Assembly (NCBI GenBank): GCA_003481745.1
Contig: QULP01000002.1
Coordinates: 466,603 to 476,306 of the forward strand
Length of the DNA: 9,704 nt
Direction: 5' to 3'
Source of the DNA: Firmicutes bacterium OM04-13BH
GTDB taxonomy: Bacteria > Bacillota > Clostridia > Lachnospirales > Lachnospiraceae
This document shows positions 5,042 through 9,704 of this stretch, one piece after another. The notes under the pieces are model-generated. The model was not told the DNA's origin and made no database searches. It worked only from the letters and a program-made list of their open reading frames with translations. Position 1 is the first letter of the stretch. The number at the start of each line of letters is the position of its first letter. The position numbers and the translations under genes are program-made.

Positions 5042-5446
5042 TTGAACAAAAAAACACCTGATAAAATGCATGACATTATGAAAAGAATGAAAACTAGACG
5101 TGAAGAATTAAACATGTCTTATCAAACTCTTTCTGAAAAAGTAGGTATTAGTAAATCTACCCTTCAAAGATATGAAACTGGATATATAAAGAATATGCCT
5201 GTTGATAAATTAGAAGAAATTGCAAATGCTCTTGAAATTTCTCCCTTATATCTAATGGGATGGGAAAATAAAGCCACCACTCCCTCAAAAGATAGCTATG
5301 AATTGCTTTTAATTAATGAAGCCTCTAAATTGAATCCTAAAGGCAAAATAAAACTTTTGAATACTATTCAAGAAATGCTTTGCAGTCCTTTATATAATAA
5401 TAACTACCTGCAAGCCATTACTTTCTATGAGCAAGAACAGAATTAA
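5042..5446 (+). CDS. Second XRE repressor
   Basis: 134 residues from a TTG start (5042) behind GAGAGGTGA. Residues about 10-72 are an XRE HTH (KTRREELNMSYQTLSEKVGI, KSTLQRYETGYI, LEEIANALEISPLYLMGW). The C-terminal 60 residues are helical (YELLLINEASKLNPKGKIKLL) with no known enzymatic motif. It starts 28 bp after the ImmA stop and is followed after 40 bp by the four-HTH gene, so the four genes probably form one transcript from PR. The recognition helix (SKSTLQRY) differs from that of the CI-like protein (KTTIAKIE), so it should read a different operator. It might repress a second phage promoter or another resident element. Confidence 0.85.
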   Translation: MNKKTPDKMHDIMKRMKTRREELNMSYQTLSEKVGISKSTLQRYETGYIKNMPVDKLEEIANALEISPLYLMGWENKATTPSKDSYELLLINEASKLNPKGKIKLLNTIQEMLCSPLYNNNYLQAITFYEQEQN

Positions 5447-5486
5447 ATTTAAAAAACTATATCTACTATTAAAAGAGGATTATTTA

Positions 5487-6680
5487 ATGGAAAAAGAAAA
5501 CAGTTCAGATTATTCAAAACAAATAATGTCAAAAAATATTCTGTACTATATGAATAAGTACAATCAAACCAGAAACGATGTCTGTGAAGCTCTAGGAGTT
5601 AAATACACTACATTTACTGATTGGATAAAAGGAAATTCTTATCCAAGAATTGATAAAATAGAGCTTATGGCAGATTACTTTGGAATTTCAAAAGCTGATT
5701 TAATAGAAGAACACCCTTTGTTTGAAATCTCCGAAAACGATTATAATAAAGACGCTGTAAATACTAATGAGCCTAACAGCAAAGAAATTATAGCTGAAAA
5801 TATTAGATATTATATGTCATTAGCACATATCTCACAAACTGAATTATGTAATACTCTTGATATAAAAATGCCTACTTTTTCAGATTGGATTCATGCAAAA
5901 ACCTATCCTAGAATTGATAAGATAGAACTCATGGCAAGTTATTTCGGAGTTTCAAAAGCCGATTTGATAGAAAAACATTCCTACAATTATGCTATGGATG
6001 ATTTAGAACTCAAAATAAAATCTCTTATCATTTCCAAATATGGAAATATGAGTAAATTTTGTAAAAGAATAAATATGTCCCAGGCGGCATTAGATAATAT
6101 TTTAAAAAGAGGTATTCTTAATTCAAGCATTGCTAATGTAATTCAAATTGCCAATGAACTCAATTTAAATACCGAAGAACTAATAAACGGTAAAATTGTT
6201 TATAATTTGCCGAAATGCGAAGATCCTAATATTCTTAATTTGTATAAAAATATAAAATCAAGACGACTAGAACTTAAAATGTCTCAAGATTCCTTGGCAG
6301 AATTGACTGGATATAAAGATAGGTCATCTATCACCAAAATAGAAAAAGGTGAGGTTGACTTAGCAGAATCTAAAATAAGACAATTCGCTAAAGCCTTAAA
6401 TCTTTCTCCACAGGAATTAATGGGATGGAAAGAAAAAGAAAATTCTCAAATGTCTAGTGTAAAAGAAAGAATTTTCGGTGCGGTCACAATCATGAGCGAA
6501 AAGGATGCCGAAAAAATTTGGGAATTAATTCAAGCTAATTTTGTTTTAGGCAACGCAGAGGAAGTTCCAGCCGAACCAGAAGAGATTGAAGCATTGGACG
6601 CTTATCAAAACGGAAATCCCGAATATCAACCACGCTACACTCATGAAGAAATGTTAAGAGAACTTGGCTTAGAGAAATAA
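5487..6680 (+). CDS. Four tandem XRE HTH domains plus antitoxin-like tail
   Basis: 397 residues from the ATG at 5487, 8 nt after AGAGG; the frame opens earlier (ATG 5427, inside the preceding gene) but without a good box. HTH1 is about residues 12-76, HTH2 100-164, HTH3 172-236 and HTH4 249-314. HTH1 and HTH2 share the block YPRIDKIELMA-x-YFG-(I/V)-SKADLIE almost unchanged, an internal duplication. HTH3 is divergent. HTH4 resembles the HTH of the CI-like repressor. Residues 315-397 form an acidic tail (SEKDAEKIWELI... and THEEMLRELGLEK), which looks like the C-terminus of some XRE antitoxins and small regulators. No toxin gene follows. A single chain with four DNA-reading heads could bind clustered operators or bridge distant ones. 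Known XRE proteins usually carry one HTH, sometimes two. Function is inferred only. Confidence 0.87.
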   Translation: MEKENSSDYSKQIMSKNILYYMNKYNQTRNDVCEALGVKYTTFTDWIKGNSYPRIDKIELMADYFGISKADLIEEHPLFEISENDYNKDAVNTNEPNSKEIIAENIRYYMSLAHISQTELCNTLDIKMPTFSDWIHAKTYPRIDKIELMASYFGVSKADLIEKHSYNYAMDDLELKIKSLIISKYGNMSKFCKRINMSQAALDNILKRGILNSSIANVIQIANELNLNTEELINGKIVYNLPKCEDPNILNLYKNIKSRRLELKMSQDSLAELTGYKDRSSITKIEKGEVDLAESKIRQFAKALNLSPQELMGWKEKENSQMSSVKERIFGAVTIMSEKDAEKIWELIQANFVLGNAEEVPAEPEEIEALDAYQNGNPEYQPRYTHEEMLRELGLEK

Positions 6681-6688
6681 AAAATCCA

Positions 6689-6718
6689 TAGACAATTTAA
6701 TACCGATGAGGTTATAAT
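6689..6718 (+). promoter_or_regulatory. Promoter of a small RNA
   Basis: TAGACA (6689-6694) and a perfect TATAAT (6713-6718) are 18 bp apart. The start would be near 6725. No protein gene begins soon after; an intrinsic terminator does, about 90 nt on. Confidence 0.6.
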
Positions 6719-6724
6719 AAAATC

Positions 6725-6815
6725 ACATAGCCGTTGACCGGCAGTATAGAAGCCATAGCGCTCAGACAACTGACGTGCAGTATCAAAGACCTCGTAGTAA
6801 TGCGGGGTCTTTTTT
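6725..6815 (+). ncRNA. Candidate free-standing small RNA, about 90 nt
   Basis: The stretch lies between a sigma70-type promoter and an intrinsic terminator and has no open frame with a ribosome binding site. It can form a GCCG/CGGC hairpin with a 5-nt loop (about 6730-6742), a TCAG/CTGA hairpin around ACAA (about 6762-6773), and the terminator stem. It also contains GCAGTAT twice. I do not recognise an RNA family. It could equally be the 3' leader of the lysogeny operon, but the promoter argues for an independent transcript. A regulatory or antisense role is not shown. Confidence 0.5.
6786..6815 (+). terminator. Rho-independent terminator
   Basis: AAGACCTCG (6786-6794) pairs with CGGGGTCTT (6803-6811), with one T-G wobble, around an 8-nt loop, and runs into six T residues. 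It would end both the lysogeny operon read-through and the candidate small RNA. Confidence 0.82.
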
Positions 6816-6890
6816 ACTTAATAAATAGTACAAAAGATAAAATAAGGGAATCAATCTACATTATAAAAAACAAGTAAAGGAGAATTGCCA

Positions 6891-8075
6891 ATGAAAAGAA
6901 AAATTGTAACAATGCTTCTACTGGCTACATTATCAGTCAGTGTCGTAGGATGCGGAACCAGTTCCTCTTCCGGAAGTACAAAAGAAAACACTAAAACTTC
7001 CCAAAGTGAAGAAAAAGAGGAAGAGGCAAAAGAACCAACTGACCTAACCGGTGTGTGGGTATCTGAAAATAAAGATGGTTCTTATCAAGAAGCAACAATA
7101 ACTGATGATTCTATCGAAATTAACTGGATTTCCGATGATGGGGCAACAAAATCCGTTTATTGGTCTGGAACGTATACTGCACCAACTGAATTTGTTGAAG
7201 AATATTCATGGACTTCTGATAGGAATAAAGAAAAAACAGATTCCGCATTGCTTGCATCGACTGATGATACCAAAGAATTTACATACAAAAATGGGAAAAT
7301 TAGTTATGAAGTTTCAGCAATGGGTACAACTTCTACTGTTGAATTGACTCAAACTTCTAAAGATGCTTCAGAAACAGCAACTGAATCAGAAACCGGAACA
7401 AGTGATACAACTACTTCTGATTCTTCATCCTCTGACACTGCAAATAATACTTCCAAAGAACAAGCTTCTTTTGAAGTTACTTATAAGAATGTTTCATTTT
7501 ACCGGGATAGCATCTCTGATTTAATTGGACAGTCTATTGTTGAAATTGAAAATACCGGAAGTAGTAATTTGTATTTAGATTTCAGTTCCTATGAATTAAC
7601 TGCAGAAGATGGAACAATCATTCATACAACCAGTGGAAGTTTTACACCTGCTCCTCAAGTAATTGAACCGGGTGAAAAAGGTTATTATTACGAAGAACAA
7701 CTTATGGATGACCAAACTCCAACCGAAGGAATTACAATCACGCCTCACATTAATGCTTCCACTGCGAAAGTAGACAATGTTCGCTTAGAAGTAAGTAATA
7801 CAGAGGTTTACGATAAGGATATGGGTAGTGTTGACTTACACGGAAAAGTAAAAAACACAACCGGAGCAGCTCAGACAGATATTTGTGTAACTGCGGTCTT
7901 ATTCAATGAAAATGCTGAACCGATTGGTCAGCTTTCGACTGTTCTTGCAAACACTTTACAGCCTGATGAAGAAATTGGATTTGAATTAGAACCGGTATTT
8001 CTTCCGGAAGATATCACAAGCGCATCCATTGCAGATTATAAAGTATTCGCTTATACAAATCAGTATCAATACTAA
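6891..8075 (+). CDS. Prophage-encoded lipoprotein with beta-rich domains
   Basis: 394 residues; the ATG at 6891 lies 8 nt after AAAGGAG (an in-frame TTG at 6885 is too close to that box). Residues 1-21 are a lipoprotein signal peptide with lipobox V18-V19-G20-C21. A Ser/Glu/Lys-rich linker follows. Residues about 52-150 look like a lipocalin-like beta domain (DLTGVWVSE...YWSGTYTAP). A second Ser/Thr-rich linker (TESETGTSDTTTSDSSSSD) leads to two Ig-like beta domains; the last resembles FxLYD domains (GKVKNTTGAAQT...TLQPDEEIGFELEP). It should sit on the outer face of the membrane. Lipoproteins placed between repressor and integrase genes in Gram-positive phages, such as Ltp of phage TP-J34, block superinfection; that role here is inferred from position. 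Adhesion or signalling are alternatives. Confidence 0.88.
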   Translation: MKRKIVTMLLLATLSVSVVGCGTSSSSGSTKENTKTSQSEEKEEEAKEPTDLTGVWVSENKDGSYQEATITDDSIEINWISDDGATKSVYWSGTYTAPTEFVEEYSWTSDRNKEKTDSALLASTDDTKEFTYKNGKISYEVSAMGTTSTVELTQTSKDASETATESETGTSDTTTSDSSSSDTANNTSKEQASFEVTYKNVSFYRDSISDLIGQSIVEIENTGSSNLYLDFSSYELTAEDGTIIHTTSGSFTPAPQVIEPGEKGYYYEEQLMDDQTPTEGITITPHINASTAKVDNVRLEVSNTEVYDKDMGSVDLHGKVKNTTGAAQTDICVTAVLFNENAEPIGQLSTVLANTLQPDEEIGFELEPVFLPEDITSASIADYKVFAYTNQYQY

Positions 8076-8095
8076 TTTTATTAACAAAAGAAAAA

Positions 8096-8121
8096 CCGGT
8101 TCCTGCTCCAACAGAAACCGG
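8096..8121 (-). terminator. Hairpin with T-run on the minus strand
   Basis: CCGGTTcCTG (8096-8105) pairs with CAGaAACCGG (8112-8121) with one mismatch. On the minus strand the stem is followed by TTTTTCTTTTG, so it would stop leftward transcription from the integrase and tRNA side. The plus strand has no U-run after it, though the hairpin may still stabilise the lipoprotein mRNA end. Confidence 0.55.
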
Positions 8122-8137
8122 CAAATACAAGTAAATA

Positions 8138-8191
8138 TCCGGAGACGTATATAATCTCCTAATCTAACAAAATTATTGTATCATCTCCGGA
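8138..8191. repeat. Inverted repeat TCCGGAGA / TCTCCGGA upstream of integrase
   Basis: TCCGGAGA (8138-8145) and TCTCCGGA (8184-8191) are perfect 8-bp inverted arms, 38 bp apart. A third partial copy, TCTCC (8155-8159), forms a short hairpin with the first arm. A TATAAT (8150-8155) lies inside. It could be a regulator-binding pair controlling the integrase promoter. Confidence 0.5.
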
Positions 8192-8206
8192 GCAGTCACG
8201 CAAGCA

Positions 8207-8218
8207 GAACATCTGTTC
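8207..8218. promoter_or_regulatory. LexA/SOS-box-like palindrome upstream of integrase
   Basis: GAAC-ATCT-GTTC is a perfect GAAC-N4-GTTC dyad, the core of Gram-positive LexA boxes. It ends about 42 bp before the integrase start codon. One such core is expected by chance about once per 65 kb, so the location adds weight but does not prove it. Confidence 0.42.
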
Positions 8219-8259
8219 CAAGCTGGCTGTTATTTTTATACCCAAAAAGGAGTGATAAC

Positions 8260-9390
8260 ATGGCAACAGCACGAAAACTTGTATCAGGCTCTTGGCGATG
8301 TCAGGTATACAGTCACACGGAAGAAATTATTCAGCCAGATGGCTCCGTTAAACAGAAACGTTTTTACAAATCGTTTACCTGTGACGTACCTGGTCCAAAA
8401 GGCAAGCGAATGGCAGAGCGGATGGCTGCCGAATGGGCTTCTGAAAAGGAGCATAAGAAAAATATCTTAAACTGCACGATTGGTGAAGCGATTGAGATGT
8501 ATATTAACTCAAAAGATGGTATCTTAAGCCCCTCTACAATAGCCGGATACAAAAGGATGCAAAAAAATGGATTTAAACATATCATGAATACTTATCTTAC
8601 AAGTGTTGATAAGGAATACCTGCAAGAGGCAGTAAACCGTGAAGCCAAGCGAAAGAGCCTCAAAAGACCAACAGAAACTATTTCACCAAAGACCGTAAAA
8701 AATGAATATGGCTTAATCAGTGCAGCTTTAAATGCTTTCTGCAAAGGAATTGATACCAATGTAAAACTTCCTACCGTTCCGGTATTAATTAAAGATTTAC
8801 AGACTCCTGATGCAATCTTTGCTGTATTCGAGGGCACAGACATCGAACTGCCAGTGTTACTTGCTATGTGGCTTAGTTTCTCAATGTCAGAAATTCGTGG
8901 TCTTACAAAATCAAAATCTATCTCTAAGGACGGAAATTATATATCAATCACGGAAACAGTTGTAAAAGTGGATAATGACGATGTTAGAAAGAAAGAAGCA
9001 AAAAATAATACCAGAATCCGCAGACACAGGATTCCGGAATATATAAAAGGCTTAATTGAGAAAGTACCTGGCGATGTACTTGTGCCATATTCCTATAACA
9101 CCCTCTATAAGCGTTTTCAGTACTTATTAGAAGAGTCAGATATGCCACACATGACATTTCACGACCTCAGACACATAAATGCCTCTGTCATGGCACAGCT
9201 TCGTGTACCGGATAAATATGCTCAAGAACGTGGTGGCTGGAAAACAGATCAGATAATGAAAAAAGTATACACTCATACCTTTTCAGATGAACGAATTGCA
9301 GTGGATAATGTTATGGATAATTTCTTTGAAAACATTGTTCAGAATCTTTCGAATTGTATGAATTGTTTAGACAAGCCCTCTCATGAATAA
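8260..9390 (+). CDS. int: Tyrosine-family phage integrase
   Basis: 376 residues; the ATG at 8260 follows AAAAAGGAG. Residues 1-65 are a basic N-terminal region typical of arm-binding domains (GSWRCQVY...KRFYKSFTCD). Residues about 72-165 are the core-binding SAM-like domain (TIGEAIEMYI...SPSTIAGY). The catalytic domain shows R213 (SMSEIRGL), H301-x2-R304 (FHDLRH), W327 (RGGWKT) in the usual His/Trp position, and nucleophile Y337 (VYTHT). It cuts and rejoins phage and host DNA at the attachment site, probably the tRNA-Trp gene ahead of its 3' end. The length is usual for phage integrases. No excisionase gene is visible upstream, although one of the small HTH proteins might serve. Confidence 0.95.
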   Translation: MATARKLVSGSWRCQVYSHTEEIIQPDGSVKQKRFYKSFTCDVPGPKGKRMAERMAAEWASEKEHKKNILNCTIGEAIEMYINSKDGILSPSTIAGYKRMQKNGFKHIMNTYLTSVDKEYLQEAVNREAKRKSLKRPTETISPKTVKNEYGLISAALNAFCKGIDTNVKLPTVPVLIKDLQTPDAIFAVFEGTDIELPVLLAMWLSFSMSEIRGLTKSKSISKDGNYISITETVVKVDNDDVRKKEAKNNTRIRRHRIPEYIKGLIEKVPGDVLVPYSYNTLYKRFQYLLEESDMPHMTFHDLRHINASVMAQLRVPDKYAQERGGWKTDQIMKKVYTHTFSDERIAVDNVMDNFFENIVQNLSNCMNCLDKPSHE

Positions 9391-9406
9391 ATCTCTTCAT
9401 GAGAGG
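9377..9406. terminator. Perfect 10-bp hairpin overlapping the integrase stop
   Basis: CCTCTCATGA (9377-9386) pairs perfectly with TCATGAGAGG (9397-9406) around a 10-nt loop. The first arm includes the last integrase codons. Only a weak T-run (9414-9422) follows after some distance, so termination efficiency is doubtful; mRNA protection or a protein site is possible. Confidence 0.5.
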
Positions 9407-9438
9407 AAAAACACCCATTTTTAGCTATTTTAAAAACT

Positions 9439-9462
9439 ATGCAACACGAAATGCAACACGAA
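9439..9462 (+). repeat. Two tandem copies of ATGCAACACGAA, candidate integrase arm sites
   Basis: The 12-mer occurs at 9439-9450 and again at 9451-9462 without change. It lies between the integrase gene and the tRNA 3' end, where attP arm-type binding sites of tyrosine integrases are normally found. The use is inferred from position. Confidence 0.6.
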
Positions 9463-9467
9463 ATAAA

Positions 9468-9493
9468 AAAAGTACTGTAAATACAGTACTTTT
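9468..9493 (-). terminator. Bidirectional terminator of the tRNA and integrase transcripts
   Basis: AAAAGTACTGTA (9468-9479) and TACAGTACTTTT (9482-9493) are perfect inverted arms. On the minus strand the stem is followed by a long T-run (TTTTTTTATTT), just after the tRNA 3' end, so it ends the tRNA transcript. On the plus strand TTTT also follows. Confidence 0.75.
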
Positions 9494-9497
9494 AAAG

Positions 9498-9535
9498 CAG
9501 GGGATGAGGGATTCGAACCCCCATCGACGGTTTTG
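9498..9535. other. Candidate attachment-site (att) region at the tRNA 3' half
   Basis: Tyrosine integrases often recombine in the 3' half of a tRNA gene and restore it with phage-borne sequence. The integrase gene ends 107 bp away and points at this 3' end. The other att copy would lie beyond the left edge, so the core cannot be delimited here. Confidence 0.42.
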
Positions 9536-9568
9536 GAGACCGGTGCTCTACCATTGAACTAATCCCCT
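9498..9568 (-). tRNA. trnW: tRNA-Trp (anticodon CCA)
   Basis: The cloverleaf reads on the minus strand: acceptor AGGGGAT / ATCCCCT, D-arm GTTC-AATGGTA-GAGC, anticodon loop CTCCAAA with anticodon CCA, and T-loop TTCGAAT with stem GGGGG/CCCTC (one wobble). Position 73 is G, and the following bases are CT, so the 3' CCA is not encoded. The anticodon stem has a C-T mismatch at its outer pair (27-43). The 3' end faces the integrase, as expected for a tRNA used as phage attachment site. A promoter (9607-9635) and terminator (9468-9493) flank it. Confidence 0.93.
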
Positions 9569-9606
9569 ATATTCTTTTTTTAATACATTTCCTTAACACG
9601 CTTATC

Positions 9607-9635
9607 ATTATACAATAAATAATCTGTTATTGCAA
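9607..9635 (-). promoter_or_regulatory. Promoter of tRNA-Trp
   Basis: On the minus strand TTGCAA (9635-9630) and a perfect TATAAT (9612-9607) are 17 bp apart. The start would lie near 9600, about 32 nt before the tRNA 5' end. Confidence 0.7.
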
Positions 9636-9704
9636 GCTGTTTTTTTTATTTTTTGAAATGTACCTTCAAAACTACATATACAAAACCGAAACCATGCAGA
9701 CACT

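Noticed and set aside
4906..5115. Minus-strand open frame of 69 codons
   Set aside because: Spans the end of immA and the start of the next gene on the opposite strand; no ribosome binding site.
5487..6680. Toxin-antitoxin pair, because of the antitoxin-like tail
   Set aside because: No toxin-sized gene adjoins it; the next gene is a lipoprotein beyond a terminator.
6701..6735. CGATGAG resembling part of a hammerhead ribozyme core
   Set aside because: The matching GAAA core and closing stems are missing, and the bases overlap a good -10 promoter box.
8364..8843. Minus-strand open frames at 8364-8585 and 8592-8843
   Set aside because: Both are shadows of the integrase gene without start signals.
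9640..9704. Stretch resembling a spacer next to an rRNA operon (ccttcaaaactaca)
   Set aside because: The likeness is weak and the window ends before any rRNA sequence could be recognised.

Overview
The window looks like the lysogeny and early-control end of an integrated temperate phage (prophage) in an AT-rich Gram-positive host, probably a Clostridia/Lachnospiraceae-type gut Firmicute. The grounds are low GC, strong AGGAGG/GGTGA ribosome binding sites with frequent GTG and TTG starts, XRE repressor plus ImmA-type peptidase pairs, a BRO-N/ORF6C antirepressor, and a tyrosine integrase whose gene ends about 110 bp from a tRNA-Trp. The taxonomic call is inference; no host protein gene lies in the window.

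Layout, left to right. Positions 1-3831 are mostly a leftward (minus strand) early operon. In transcription order from the switch it holds a Cro-like XRE regulator (3831-3568), two small unknown proteins with N-terminal Gly-x-Lys-Gly motifs (3532-3329 and 3304-2996), a small HTH protein (2218-1997), a one-helix membrane protein (1981-1697), another XRE protein (1693-1454), a zinc-ribbon protein (1457-1200), a BRO-N/ORF6C antirepressor (1141-440), and the start of a YdcK-like beta-helix protein with 18-bp tandem repeats (423 to beyond the left edge). One gene runs the other way inside this operon: an HExxH metallopeptidase-like protein (2326-3117) with its own promoter. It has the layout of a moron, and its 3' end overlaps the 3' end of a leftward gene by 122 bp.

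Positions 3840-3995 are a divergent genetic switch. I can place two sigma70-type promoters, each with 17-bp spacing, and three copies of a 17-bp palindromic operator. A fourth, very good operator copy lies inside the Cro-like gene.

Positions 3996-6680 are the rightward lysogeny operon: a CI-like XRE repressor, an ImmA-type peptidase, a second XRE repressor, and a protein made of four consecutive HTH domains plus an antitoxin-like tail. This operon alone carries six HTH modules, and with the leftward regulators the window has nine. The four-HTH protein is the most unusual object here.

Positions 6681-6890 hold a likely free-standing small RNA with its own promoter and intrinsic terminator. A lipoprotein follows (6891-8075), placed where Gram-positive prophages often carry lysogenic-conversion or superinfection-exclusion genes. 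Next is a regulatory stretch with inverted repeats and a LexA-like box (8076-8259), then the integrase (8260-9390). A 12-bp tandem direct repeat, a terminator and the tRNA-Trp gene on the minus strand (9568-9498), which is the likely attachment site, complete the end. From about 9569 to 9704 is presumed host flank holding the tRNA promoter; I see no gene there.

Working model (inference): CI holds the divergent switch, ImmA removes CI on an inducing signal, the antirepressor and small HTH proteins tune early expression, and the extra XRE and four-HTH proteins add a second layer of repression on operators not yet identified. No intergenic stretch exceeds about 210 bp.
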